Assembly (NCBI RefSeq): GCF_019049325.1
Contig: NZ_JAGMUO010000039.1
Coordinates: 1 to 64,000 of the forward strand
Direction: 5' to 3'
Source: Streptomyces sp. AC512_CC834
Lineage (GTDB): Bacteria > Actinomycetota > Actinomycetes > Streptomycetales > Streptomycetaceae
Length of the DNA: 64,000 nt
Under the pieces are notes generated by a model, which was given only the letters and a program-made list of their open reading frames with translations, was not told the origin of the DNA and ran no database searches. How positions within the stretch are numbered: the first letter of the stretch is position 1; every line of letters starts with the position of its first letter. Below, piece by piece: positions 18,099 to 28,614 of this stretch. A program made the position numbers and the translations under genes.

Positions 18099-18884
18099 AT
18101 GACACGGGCGAGCGACACGCAGGGCCACACTGGGGGCGCGATTCTCGGCAAGGAGGGTCTGCCCGGCTGGCTGGACCCGGTGGTGCGGGCCGTCGAGACG
18201 GTGCGTCCCACAGAGCTGAGCCGCTTCCTGCCGCCCGCGGACGGAGCCGGCCGTCAGTCCGCCGTCCTGATCCTCTTCGGCGACGGCGACGGCGACGGCG
18301 ACAGCCACGGTCACGGCGAGAGCGACGCCGAGCTCGCGGGTGCGGGTGCGGGCGTTGGTGGGGGCGAGGGCGGTCGCGGCCCCGAGCTGCTGCTCATGGA
18401 GCGGGCCGGTTCCCTGCGCTCCCACCCCGGCCAGCCCGCCTTCCCGGGCGGCGCCCTCGACCCCGAGGACGGTGATCCCCGCGGTGACGGGCCGCTGCGG
18501 GCCGCCCTGCGCGAGGCCGAGGAGGAGACCGGCCTCGACCCGGCCGGCGTACAGCTCTTCGGGGTCCTGCCCAAGCTCTACATCCCGGTGAGCGGCTTCG
18601 TCGTCACGCCGGTGCTGGCCTGGTGGCGCGAGCCCACCCCGGTCGGCGTCGTCGATCCCAATGAGACCGCGCGGGTCTTCACGGTCCCCGTGGCGGATCT
18701 CACGGATCCGGCCAACAGGGTGACCACCGTCCATCCCAGCGGATACCGGGGTCCGGCATTCCTGGTCGAATCGGCGCTCGTGTGGGGCTTCACCGCCGGC
18801 ATCATCGACCGGTTGCTGCACTTCGCGGGCTGGGAGCGGCCCTGGGACCGGGAGAAGCACGTCCCGCTGGACTGGCGCGCATGA
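18099..18884 (+). CDS. Nudix hydrolase, CoA pyrophosphatase-like, with Gly/Asp insertion
   Basis: 261 residues from ATG at 18099; GTG at 18093 is in frame and also possible. The sequence QSAVLILFGDG enters the first strand, which is then broken by Gly/Asp/His/Ser repeats and a Gly-rich stretch (nt ~18280-18385) before GPELLLMERAGSLRSHPGQP. The motif SHPGQPAFPGG and the box GGALDPED...LREAEEETGLD are diagnostic of the NudL/CoA-diphosphatase family. Rv3672c is the positional counterpart. This is the second Nudix gene in the window with a repeat at the same strand-to-strand loop. Followed closely by the protease gene, likely one operon with nth upstream. Confidence 0.92.
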   Translation: MTRASDTQGHTGGAILGKEGLPGWLDPVVRAVETVRPTELSRFLPPADGAGRQSAVLILFGDGDGDGDSHGHGESDAELAGAGAGVGGGEGGRGPELLLMERAGSLRSHPGQPAFPGGALDPEDGDPRGDGPLRAALREAEEETGLDPAGVQLFGVLPKLYIPVSGFVVTPVLAWWREPTPVGVVDPNETARVFTVPVADLTDPANRVTTVHPSGYRGPAFLVESALVWGFTAGIIDRLLHFAGWERPWDREKHVPLDWRA

Positions 18885-18929
18885 CAGGGTGGCCTGCGTA
18901 CCGCAGACGACAAGGCGAGGCTTGAATCA

Positions 18930-20135
18930 GTGAACGTGCTGGACATCCTGTTGCTGCTGGCCGCCGTCTGGTTCGCGATCGTCGGTTTCCGCCAGGGCTT
19001 CGTCGTCGGCATCCTGTCCGTGATCGGCTTCCTCGGCGGCGGGCTCGTCGCCGTCTATCTGCTGCCGGTCGTCTGGGACGCGCTGACGGACAACGCTGAG
19101 GTGAGCACGACCGCCGCCGTCGTCGCGGTCGTCATCGTCATCGTGTGCGCCTCCGTCGGCCAGGCCCTGACGACCCATCTGGGCAGCAAACTGCGCCGGT
19201 ACATCACGTGGTCCCCGGCCCGCGCCCTGGACGCCACCGGCGGCGCCCTGGTCAACGTCGTCGCCATGCTCCTGGTCGCCTGGCTGCTCGGCTCCGCCAT
19301 CGCGCAGACCACGATGCCGACGGTCGGCAAGGAAGTACGGCAGTCCACGGTGCTGGCGGGCGTGCAGGAAGTACTGCCCGCGGACGCCAACTCCTGGTTC
19401 GAGAGCTTCACCTCGGTCCTCGCGGAGGACGGCCTCCCGCAGGTCTTCAACCCGTTCTCCGACGAGTCGAGCCCCCCGGTGCCGGCACCCGACCCGGCGT
19501 TGGCGAACAGCCCGGTCGCCACCACCGCCAAGCGTTCCATCGTCAAGGTCATGGGCACCGCCCCCGACTGCGGCAAGGTCCTCGAGGGCACCGGCTTCGT
19601 CTTCCACGACCGCCGCGTGATGACCAACGCCCATGTCGTGGGCGGCGTCGACGAGCCCACGGTGCAGATAGGCGGGGAGGGCCGGAAGTATGACGCGACG
19701 GTCGTCCTCTACGACTGGCGGCGCGACATCGCCGTACTGGACGTGCCGGAACTGGACGCGCCCGCGCTGCGGTTCACGGACGAGGACGAGGACGCGAGCC
19801 GCGACGACGACGCGATCGTCGCCGGCTTCCCGGAGAACGGGGCGTACGACGTCCGCGCCGCGCGGGTACGCGGGCGCATCACGGCCAACGGACCGGACAT
19901 CTACCACCGCGACACCGTGGCCCGAGACGTGTACTCGCTGTACGCGACCGTCCGGCAGGGGAACTCCGGTGGCCCGCTGCTGACGCCCGACGGCGAGGTG
20001 TACGGCGTGGTCTTCGCCAAGTCCCTGGACGACCCCGACACCGGTTACGCGCTCACCGCGGACGAGATCCGCGAGGACATCAGCAAGGGCCGCACCGCCA
20101 ACCAGCAGGTGGACAGCGATAGCTGCGCGCTCTAG
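18930..20135 (+). CDS. MarP-like membrane serine protease (CvpA domain + trypsin-like domain)
   Basis: 401 residues from GTG at 18930. Four hydrophobic segments in the first ~125 residues form a CvpA-like membrane domain, starting LDILLLLAAVWFAIVGF. The C-terminal chymotrypsin-fold protease has His in MTNAHVVGG, Asp in RRDIAVLDV and Ser in RQGNSGGPLL. Cysteines near GTAPDCGK and DSDSCAL may form the disulfide known in mycobacterial MarP (Rv3671c), which protects against acid and oxidative stress by cleaving the hydrolase RipA. The same role here is inference. It sits 45 bp after the CoA-pyrophosphatase gene, as in mycobacteria. Confidence 0.93.
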   Translation: MNVLDILLLLAAVWFAIVGFRQGFVVGILSVIGFLGGGLVAVYLLPVVWDALTDNAEVSTTAAVVAVVIVIVCASVGQALTTHLGSKLRRYITWSPARALDATGGALVNVVAMLLVAWLLGSAIAQTTMPTVGKEVRQSTVLAGVQEVLPADANSWFESFTSVLAEDGLPQVFNPFSDESSPPVPAPDPALANSPVATTAKRSIVKVMGTAPDCGKVLEGTGFVFHDRRVMTNAHVVGGVDEPTVQIGGEGRKYDATVVLYDWRRDIAVLDVPELDAPALRFTDEDEDASRDDDAIVAGFPENGAYDVRAARVRGRITANGPDIYHRDTVARDVYSLYATVRQGNSGGPLLTPDGEVYGVVFAKSLDDPDTGYALTADEIREDISKGRTANQQVDSDSCAL

Positions 20136-20145
20136 AGGTCCCGGA

Positions 20146-20181
20146 GTCGGCCACGTCGGCCACGTCGGCCACGTCGGTCAC
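20146..20181. repeat. 9-bp tandem repeat GTCGGCCAC, four copies
   Basis: Three perfect and one single-mismatch copies (GTCGGTCAC) immediately after the protease stop. No frame or operator is suggested. Confidence 0.85.
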
Positions 20182-20211
20182 GTGGGAGTCGGCCGGGCGG
20201 CTCGGGTGCGC

Positions 20212-20397
20212 TCAGGTGCGTGGATGGCGCAGGCGTACGGAGACCCAGCGGGCCCGGCGGCGCAGGATGCGCGGAATGCCCACCCGTAGGTCCGCACCCG
20301 CAAGTTGCGGGGTGCCGCCTCGTCGGTGGGTGCTGCTCACGCCGCTCGTGGAGCGGCCGTCGCGTGCTACGTCACTGTAGTCGTGCGTCCAGCCCAT
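20212..20397 (-). CDS. Candidate small basic protein, 61 aa
   Basis: An ATG-initiated frame opening MGWTHDYSDVARDGRS and ending in an Arg-rich tail. Third codon positions are mostly G or C, as in real genes here, and it lies downstream of the hydrolase gene on the same strand. No clear Shine-Dalgarno sequence is visible, and I recognise no family. The arginine-rich C-terminus suggests nucleic-acid or membrane-surface contact, but that is only a composition remark. It may be a genuine small gene or a GC-rich open frame. Confidence 0.5.
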   Translation of the reverse strand: MGWTHDYSDVARDGRSTSGVSSTHRRGGTPQLAGADLRVGIPRILRRRARWVSVRLRHPRT

Positions 20398-20526
20398 ACC
20401 CGGACGTGTGCCCCCGCCCCAAGGTCGATAACCGTTCCCAGGGCCCCCAATTGGCCTATGCGCCGGGCAAGTGGCCGCTCATAGGACAAGCGTTCCGGTT
20501 CGGATACCGGGTGCGTCCGTTCGGTG

Positions 20527-20543
20527 ACCGATCAGTGATCGGT
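20527..20543. terminator. Perfect inverted repeat after the hydrolase gene
   Basis: ACCGATCA-G-TGATCGGT, an 8-bp dyad around one base, with further ACCGATC and GGTCAGTC copies up to nt 20564. As a hairpin the central loop would be too short, so an alternative pairing with the adjacent copies or an operator role are both possible. It lies just past the minus-strand stop at 20558. Confidence 0.4.
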
Positions 20544-20557
20544 GAGTCACCGGTCAG

Positions 20558-21532
20558 TCACCGATCGGGTTCGGGATCCTTCAGCCAGTTGATCAGTTCG
20601 GTCGAGAAAGCGACCGGATCCTCTTCGTGCGGGAAGTGTCCGAGTCCGTCGAACAGCCGCCAGCGGTACGGCGCTTCGACGTACTGTCCGGACCCGGCCG
20701 CGCTCCGCGTCCGCATCACGGGGTCCAGCGAGCCGTGCAGATGCAGCGTCGGCACGCGCACCGGCCGCTTCATCCGGCGGTAGAACTGGATGCCGTCCGG
20801 CCGGGCCAGGGAGCGCACCATCCAGCGGTACGGCTCGACCGAGCAGTGCGCCGTGGACGGGATGCACATGGCGCGGCGGTACGCCGTCACCGCCTCGTCG
20901 TCCAGCAGCCGGGGCCCCGACCAGTCGTGGAGCAGCCGGCCGACCAGCGCGCCGTCGTCCGCGGTCAGTTGGCGCTCGGGGACCCAGGGGCGCTGGAAGC
21001 CCCAGATGTAGGAGCCCGCGCGGCTCTGGCGGACGTCTCCGAGCATGGCCGAGCGCCAGCGCCGGGGGTGCGGCATCGAGGACACCGCGAGCCGCCGTAC
21101 GAGCTTGGGCCGCATCGCGGCGGCCGTCCAGGCCAGGTAGCCGCCGAGGTCGTGGCCGACCAGCGCGGCGTCCGGCTCGCCGAGGGAACGGACCACGCCG
21201 GTGATGTCGAGGGCGAGACCTGCGGGGTCGTAGCCGCGCGGGGTGCGGTCGCTGCCGCCGACGCCGCGCAGGTCCATGGCGACCGCGCGGAAACCGGCGT
21301 CGGCGAGCGCGACGAGCTGGTGCCGCCAGGTCCACCAGAACTGGGGGAAGCCGTGCAGGAGCAGCACCAGCGGCCCGTCACCCAGCTCGGCGATGTGGAA
21401 GCGGGCGCCGTTGGCCGCGACGTCCCGGTGGGTCACCTCGGGCCCGCCCGGGATGCCGAGCCGTACGACCGAGGTGGGGTTGGGGTGCTGCGCCGAGGGG
21501 GATTGCCCCGAAGGGGTGGTGGAGCCCGTCAT
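20558..21532 (-). CDS. Alpha/beta hydrolase
   Basis: 324 residues. HGFPQFWWTWRHQ gives the HGFP oxyanion motif, VGHDLGGYLAW the Sm-x-Asp-x-Sm nucleophile, LHLHGSLDPVM the acid segment, and GLGHFPHEEDP the catalytic His. It is thus of the epoxide hydrolase/dehalogenase type; Rv3670 (EphE) holds this position in M. tuberculosis. The start ATG overlaps the stop of the holin-like gene (ATGA at 21529-21532), so the two are translationally coupled. The substrate is unknown. Confidence 0.92.
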   Translation of the reverse strand: MTGSTTPSGQSPSAQHPNPTSVVRLGIPGGPEVTHRDVAANGARFHIAELGDGPLVLLLHGFPQFWWTWRHQLVALADAGFRAVAMDLRGVGGSDRTPRGYDPAGLALDITGVVRSLGEPDAALVGHDLGGYLAWTAAAMRPKLVRRLAVSSMPHPRRWRSAMLGDVRQSRAGSYIWGFQRPWVPERQLTADDGALVGRLLHDWSGPRLLDDEAVTAYRRAMCIPSTAHCSVEPYRWMVRSLARPDGIQFYRRMKRPVRVPTLHLHGSLDPVMRTRSAAGSGQYVEAPYRWRLFDGLGHFPHEEDPVAFSTELINWLKDPEPDR

Positions 21533-22017
21533 GAGGACGAGCGTGCCACAGCCTCGATCGCTTCGGGGGATCGGTCCGCGGGCAGTTCCGGACGCGGGTG
21601 CGGCTTGGCGTTCTGGAGTACGCCCGCCGACTCCTTCACCGAGGCGGCGACCTTCTGCGGGCCGCGGCCCTTCTTGGCCTTCTTCGCGAAGACGACGCCG
21701 ATCAGCGCGAGGAGGCCCGCGACCAGGACGTTGGCCGCGAAGGACAGCAGGAAGCAGACCGCGAGGTTCCAGCCGCTCCAGGTCCGGATGCCGTAGGCCA
21801 GCGCGAAGCTCAGCATCGGCAGCGAGAAGAGCAGCAGCAGGCCCGCGGCGGAGAACGCGCCGCCGCTCGTCGCCCCGCGCTTGACGTCCTGCCTGAGCTG
21901 CGCCTTCGCCAGCGCGATCTCGTCGTGCACGAGCGCCGACATTTCGGTGGTCGCCGAGGCGAACAGCCGGCCGATGCTGTGTTCGGCGCCGACCGGGCTG
22001 CCGTCGGGTGCGCTCAT
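21529..22017 (-). CDS. Phage-holin-superfamily-III-like membrane protein
   Basis: 162 residues from ATG at 22017 with GGGAGAG upstream. An amphipathic N-terminal half (SIGRLFASATTEMSALVHDE and IALAKAQLRQDVKRGA) precedes two hydrophobic hairpin segments (residues ~57-80 and ~88-110) and a basic tail. This is the DUF1469/holin-III pattern of Actino_Holin/YqjE proteins. They are chromosomal membrane proteins of unknown function, and nothing here suggests a prophage. It forms an operon with the downstream hydrolase and lies 145 bp after nhaA on the same strand. Confidence 0.88.
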   Translation of the reverse strand: MSAPDGSPVGAEHSIGRLFASATTEMSALVHDEIALAKAQLRQDVKRGATSGGAFSAAGLLLLFSLPMLSFALAYGIRTWSGWNLAVCFLLSFAANVLVAGLLALIGVVFAKKAKKGRGPQKVAASVKESAGVLQNAKPHPRPELPADRSPEAIEAVARSSS

Positions 22018-22161
22018 CGCGGTCTCTCCCTTTTCTGCTGGCTTTTCTGCTGGCTCATCTGCGTACGGTTCCGTGGCGTCGTCCCGGGGCCGGTCGTGTT
22101 CGGTCCGGCCCGGGTTCGGTTCGACTGCGTACGGTCCCGTCTTTTGTACCGTCTCGTCAGA

Positions 22162-23595
22162 TCATGCCGGACCGCCGCCCTCATCGCCTGCCCCGCCCGC
22201 CACTTCGGCAAGCCGCGCCGACTCCATCTCCTCGGCGATCCGGCGGTGCTCGGCGGCCTTGCGCTCGTAGACGGCGGCCACGCGCAGGTGGTAGGCGGGG
22301 TCGTCCTCCTCGTATACGTCCGGGACGCCGCTGAGGTCGTCGTCGCGCTCCTCCTCCGCGACCATCCCCCGGTACTTGGCGTTCCGTATCTTCAGCAGCA
22401 CCGTCGCCAGGGCAGCCGCGATGAGCGAGCCGGTCAGGACGGCGGCCTTGACCTGGTCCGTCATCGTCGCGTCGCCCTCGAAGGCCAACTCGCCGATGAG
22501 CAGCGAGACGGTGAACCCGATGCCGGCCAGGGTCGCCACCGCGAACACGTCGGCCCACTGCAGGTCGTCGCTGAGCGACGCTCTTGTGAAGCGGGAGGTC
22601 AGCCAGGTGCCGCCGAAGATGCCCAGCGTCTTGCCGACGACGAGCCCGAGCACGACACCGAGGGTCTCCGGTTTGGTGAACACGTCGGCCAGCGCCCCGC
22701 CGGAGATGGCCACGCCCGCGCTGAACAGTGCGAACAGCGGCACGGCCAGGCCCGCCGACAGCGGACGCACGAGGTGCTCGACGCGCTCGCCCGGGGAATG
22801 GTCCTCGCCCTCGCGCGTGTGGCAGCGCAGCATCAGGCCCATCGCGACGCCGGCGATGGTGGCGTGGATGCCGCTGTTGTACATCAGGCCCCAGATCACC
22901 AGGCCGAGCGGGACGTACACGTACCAGCCGCGCACTCCCTTGCGCAGCAGCAGCCAGAAGACGGCGAGGCCGGCGACCGCGCCGCCGAGCGCGGCGAAGT
23001 TGAGGCCGTCCGTGAAGAAGACCGCGATGATCAGGATCGCGAACAGGTCGTCGACGACGGCGAGTGTCAGCAGGAAGGCGCGCAGGGCGCTCGGGAGTGA
23101 CGTGCCGATGACGGCGAGTACGGCGAGCGCGAAGGCGATGTCGGTGGCGGTCGGCACGGCCCAGCCGGACAGGGAGCCGCCGCCGACGCTGTTGGTGAGG
23201 GTGTAGACGACCGCCGGTACGGCCATGCCGCACAGCGCCGCCACCACCGGGAGCGCGGCGGCCTTGGGGTCCTTCAGGTCACCGGCGACGAGTTCGCGTT
23301 TGAGCTCGATACCGGCGACGAAGAAGAAGACCGCGAGGAGCCCGTCGGCGGCCCAGTGCGCGACCGAGAGGTTGAGGCCGAGGGCGCCGGGCCCGAAGTG
23401 GAAGTCGCTGACGCTCTCGTAGCTGTCGTGCAGCGCCGGGATGTTCGTCCACACCAGGGCGGCGATCGCGGCGAGGAGCAGCAGGACACCGCCGACGGTT
23501 TCGGTGCGCAGCGCCTCCGCGACGTAGTTCCGCTCCGGGAGGGACAGCCGCCCGAAGGCTTTGCGGGCGGTGCGGGGGGTGCGGGGCGCGGTCAC
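22162..23595 (-). CDS. nhaA: NhaA, Na+/H+ antiporter
   Basis: 477 residues from GTG at 23595, with GGAGG 8 bp upstream. Twelve or so membrane segments; the essential neighbouring aspartates are in LAVVDDLFAILIIAVFF, TATDIAFALAV carries the assembly TM4 motif, and LAGIGFTVSLLIGELAF the TM11 region. It exchanges Na+ for H+ at the cell membrane for pH and salt homeostasis. About 80 residues of charged C-terminal extension (AEEERDDDLSGVPDVYEEDD) exceed E. coli NhaA and may be regulatory. Separated from acsA by 216 bp that contain acsA's terminator and direct repeats. Confidence 0.95.
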   Translation of the reverse strand: MTAPRTPRTARKAFGRLSLPERNYVAEALRTETVGGVLLLLAAIAALVWTNIPALHDSYESVSDFHFGPGALGLNLSVAHWAADGLLAVFFFVAGIELKRELVAGDLKDPKAAALPVVAALCGMAVPAVVYTLTNSVGGGSLSGWAVPTATDIAFALAVLAVIGTSLPSALRAFLLTLAVVDDLFAILIIAVFFTDGLNFAALGGAVAGLAVFWLLLRKGVRGWYVYVPLGLVIWGLMYNSGIHATIAGVAMGLMLRCHTREGEDHSPGERVEHLVRPLSAGLAVPLFALFSAGVAISGGALADVFTKPETLGVVLGLVVGKTLGIFGGTWLTSRFTRASLSDDLQWADVFAVATLAGIGFTVSLLIGELAFEGDATMTDQVKAAVLTGSLIAAALATVLLKIRNAKYRGMVAEEERDDDLSGVPDVYEEDDPAYHLRVAAVYERKAAEHRRIAEEMESARLAEVAGGAGDEGGGPA

Positions 23596-23697
23596 GAGGA
23601 GAACCTCCGGTGGGTGGGCAGCACGGAATGCATGCCGACCAGACTTCCCGGCGCACCATGAGGATCTTGATGAGTCTCTTACGTCCTCCCCAGCCTA

Positions 23698-23770
23698 CCC
23701 GGGCCGCGGGCTGCGCACATGGCGAGGGCTCGCACCCGGGCCGTGGGCTGCGCACACATGGCGAGGGCAC
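23698..23770. repeat. Direct repeat, ~36-bp unit, two copies
   Basis: Two near-identical units containing GGGCTGCGCACATGGCGAGG and GGGCTGCGCACACATGGCG lie next to the acsA terminator. The second copy includes the first bases of the terminator stem. Confidence 0.75.
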
Positions 23771-23800
23771 CCGGCGTGTGTGCGACGCCGGGTGCCCTCG
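23762..23800 (-). terminator. acsA transcription terminator
   Basis: A perfect 16-bp stem (CGAGGGCACCCGGCGT and complement) with a 7-nt loop, 12 bp after the acsA stop on the minus strand. Confidence 0.85.
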
Positions 23801-23811
23801 GTCCGCGTGCT

Positions 23812-25767
<1,956 letters not shown>

Positions 25768-25796
25768 GACATCTCCCTTTCTCAGGGTTGTCCGTT

Positions 25797-25810
25797 GTGT
25801 CCCAGGCCAC
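25797..25810 (-). promoter_or_regulatory. Candidate Crp operator upstream of acsA
   Basis: GTGTCCCAGGCCAC fits GTG(N)6GNCAC on both strands and lies 30-43 bp before the acsA start codon. A position this close to the start would suit repression or a promoter-proximal role, depending on where transcription begins. Chance occurrence is possible for so short a motif. Confidence 0.45.
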
Positions 25811-26013
25811 AGCTCATCAGACCCGGGGGGCCGATGACAAGGGTCGACGGGCAACTGGTTTAGACCTGTCTGGCGGCCGCGTGTCTCATACGTCCTTGCG
25901 CGCCTTGTGCGTCCTTCGTGCTCCGTGGTCATCCGTACCCACGGATGCCGAAGGCGCGGGGTTCAGAGGCTGTAACGCCCCTCACACTCCCCGCGCCCCG
26001 GCTCCGGGACCGC

Positions 26014-28614
26014 TCAGGCGGTCAGATCGGTCTCCAGCACCAGCTTGAACACGCCGTCTCCGGCGTCCTCGGAGAGCAGATACGCCTGGGCCTCGCCCAC
26101 GTGGAAGTACATGCCGTGCAGCTCCACGTCCCCGGCGGCCAGTGCCCGGGACACCGACTCGTGGGCGCGCAGGTGCTCCAACTGCTGGACCACGTTGGCC
26201 AGGCACAGCCGCTCGGCCGCGTCGGCCGGCCCGCGTCCGGCGAGCCGGGGCCGGGCGCGTTCGTCCCCGTCCTCACCCGCGTCCTCGCCCTCGGGCACGC
26301 GCTCCAGGCTCGGCAACCCGTGCCGCAGCCACCGCTGGAGCGGCGTCCGCGCGCCTGCGGGCTCGGCGCTGAGCAGCGCCTGCATCGCCCCGCACCCGGA
26401 GTGTCCGCACACCGTGATGGACCGCGCCTTCAGCACGTCCACCGCGTACTCGATCGCGGCGGCCACCGAGTCGTCGCCGCTCTCCGCGCCGGGCAGCGGA
26501 ACGAAGTTGCCGACGTTGCGTACCACGAAGAGGTCGCCGGGGCCGCTGGAGGTGATCATCGACGTGACCACCCGCGAGTCGGCGCAGGTCAGGAAGAGCT
26601 GGGAGGGCTGCTGTCCCTCCCGGGCCAGCCGGGCCAGCTCACGGCGCACCAGCGGGGCGGTGTTGCGCTGGAACGCGCTGATGCCACGGGCGAGTTCGCG
26701 TCCGCTGGGGCCACTGAGACCACCAGGCCTGCTGGGGTCACCGGGCCCGCTGGGGTCACTGGGTCTGTCGGGCCCGCCTGACTGTGCCTCTCGCTCGGGT
26801 GTGCTGGTTGCGCCAGGTGTGCCGGGTGCGCCAGATGCACTGGTTGCGCCGGGAGTGCCAGGTGCGCCCGGGCGGGTCGGGCCAGCCGGGCCGGTCGTGC
26901 CGGCCGGGCCGGTCGTGCCGGTCGGGTGGCTCGCTGTGCCGGGGGTCCCTCCGGTGGCGCCCTCCCGGTCCGTACCGGGTGGTGGTGAGGCCGGGGTGCG
27001 TTCGCACTGGTGGTTGCGCCAAGGTGTCCAGGGGCGGCAGCGGCAGCCGTCCATCTCGGCCGGTTCGGAGATCCGGGTGCCGGGCCGGCGGCCGGTGATG
27101 TCCGCGGAACCGCCCTGCGCGGTGTGCGTCCTCTGCCAGTCCTGCAGCGACTCGTACGCAGCGTGGTCCATGAACGACCCGTCCAGCTCCACGACGGCGT
27201 CCGCCCCATGGGGCACCTGGTGCAGGACCCGGCTGAGCCGCGGCACGGCCAGGAACGTCAACTGGCCACGTACATGTACGTGATGGACTCCCTCCGACTC
27301 GTCGTGTGTGATCCGGGTGCGGGTCAGGCGGTGCAGGGCGACGCCGACGGCGACGGCGATGCCCAGCGCGACGCCCTCCAGGACGCCGAGGAACACCACG
27401 CCGCAGGTGGTGACCGCGTAGACCAGCACCTCACGGTGGCGGGTCACCGTGCGAATGTGGTTCAGCGAGACCATCTTGATGCCGACGGCCATGACCAGGG
27501 CGGCGAGCGCGGCGAGCGGGATCAGCTCCAGGGCCGGGACCATCAGCAGTGCGGCGATCACTACGAGAACGCCGTGCAGCATCGTGGAGTTCCGGCTGAC
27601 GGCGCCCGCCGCCACATTCGTGGAACTACGCACGGCCACACCGGCGATGGGCAGCCCGCCGAGGGACCCGGAGACGATGTTGGCGGCGCCCTGCCCGAGC
27701 AGTTCGCGGTCGAGGTCGGAGCGCTTGACGTGGCCGGACGGACCCGGCCGGGCGGCGGCCAGTCTGTCCACGGCGACGGCGCCGAGCAGGGACTGCACAC
27801 TGCACACCAGCGTGGTGGTGAGGACGGCGGCGATGAGCCCGAGCACCGGACCGTCCGGCAGCGTGGCCAGGGCGTGGCTGCTCCAGGACGGCAGGTCGAC
27901 CTTGGTCAGGCGGAGCCCGGCGAGCGAGGCGACCGCGGTGGCGCCGGCGACGGCGATCAGGGCGGCGGGGAGCTTGCCCAGAAGCTGTCCGGCCCGGCCG
28001 GGGACGCGCGGCCAGAGCAGCAGCAGGGTCAGGGTCAGCACGCTCACCGCCAGGTCGGCGGGGCGCGGGTGTGCCAACTGGGCGGGCAGCGCGATCAGGT
28101 TGGCGGGCACGGAGCTCTGCGGGGTACCGCCGAGGACGATGTGGAGCTGGGCGACGGCGATGGTGACGCCGATGCCGGCGAGCATGCCGTGCACGATGGC
28201 GGGGCTCACGGCGAGCGCCGAGCGCGCCACGCGCAGGCAGCCCAGGCCCAGTTGGGCGAGCCCGGCGAGAATGGTGATGGCGCAGGTCGTACGCCATCCG
28301 TAGTGCTGGATGAGGTCGGCGGTGACCACGGTGAGTCCGGCGGCGGGGCCGCTGACCTGGAGCGGGCAGCCGCCGAGCCGTCCGGCGACGATCCCGCCCA
28401 CCGCGGCGGCGACGAGGCCGGCCTGGAGGGGGGCGCCGGTGGCGAGGGCGATGCCCAGCGAGAGGGGCAGGGCGATCAGGAAGACCGCGATCGAGGCCGA
28501 CAGGTCGGCGCCCGCGACGCGGAAGCGCCGGGGGCCGCCGGGCGGCGGGCTGTGGGGTGGGTGGACGTGCTTGGTCCGGGCCGAATCGGCGCGGGCGGGG
28601 ACGCAGGCAGACAT
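26014..28614 (-). CDS. SulP-type anion transporter fused to a beta-carbonic anhydrase
   Basis: 866 residues from ATG at 28614 with GGAGGA upstream; ATG at 28653 is an alternative. A SulP transporter of ~10-12 membrane segments opens with GADLSASIAVFLIALPLSLG, and is followed by a STAS-like region (VHVRGQLTFLAVPRLSRVL). A ~120-residue linker rich in Gly-Pro-Thr triplets follows (collagen-like, nt ~26700-26960), then a beta-carbonic anhydrase with Zn ligands in LTCADSRV and VCGHSGCGAM. SulP-CA fusions are thought to couple bicarbonate transport with hydration of CO2. Whether it carries bicarbonate here is inference. Lies upstream of acsA on the same strand with its own 246-bp gap. Confidence 0.93.
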   Translation of the reverse strand: MSACVPARADSARTKHVHPPHSPPPGGPRRFRVAGADLSASIAVFLIALPLSLGIALATGAPLQAGLVAAAVGGIVAGRLGGCPLQVSGPAAGLTVVTADLIQHYGWRTTCAITILAGLAQLGLGCLRVARSALAVSPAIVHGMLAGIGVTIAVAQLHIVLGGTPQSSVPANLIALPAQLAHPRPADLAVSVLTLTLLLLWPRVPGRAGQLLGKLPAALIAVAGATAVASLAGLRLTKVDLPSWSSHALATLPDGPVLGLIAAVLTTTLVCSVQSLLGAVAVDRLAAARPGPSGHVKRSDLDRELLGQGAANIVSGSLGGLPIAGVAVRSSTNVAAGAVSRNSTMLHGVLVVIAALLMVPALELIPLAALAALVMAVGIKMVSLNHIRTVTRHREVLVYAVTTCGVVFLGVLEGVALGIAVAVGVALHRLTRTRITHDESEGVHHVHVRGQLTFLAVPRLSRVLHQVPHGADAVVELDGSFMDHAAYESLQDWQRTHTAQGGSADITGRRPGTRISEPAEMDGCRCRPWTPWRNHQCERTPASPPPGTDREGATGGTPGTASHPTGTTGPAGTTGPAGPTRPGAPGTPGATSASGAPGTPGATSTPEREAQSGGPDRPSDPSGPGDPSRPGGLSGPSGRELARGISAFQRNTAPLVRRELARLAREGQQPSQLFLTCADSRVVTSMITSSGPGDLFVVRNVGNFVPLPGAESGDDSVAAAIEYAVDVLKARSITVCGHSGCGAMQALLSAEPAGARTPLQRWLRHGLPSLERVPEGEDAGEDGDERARPRLAGRGPADAAERLCLANVVQQLEHLRAHESVSRALAAGDVELHGMYFHVGEAQAYLLSEDAGDGVFKLVLETDLTA

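Noticed and set aside
15980..18211. Long minus-strand frame extending crp upstream through the nth region.
   Set aside because: Crp ends at its natural N-terminus after the GTG at 16654; the extension is antisense to a clear endonuclease III and has no family similarity.
21529..22017. Holin-like gene as a sign of a prophage.
   Set aside because: This holin-III-like family is a conserved chromosomal membrane protein; no other phage genes lie nearby.
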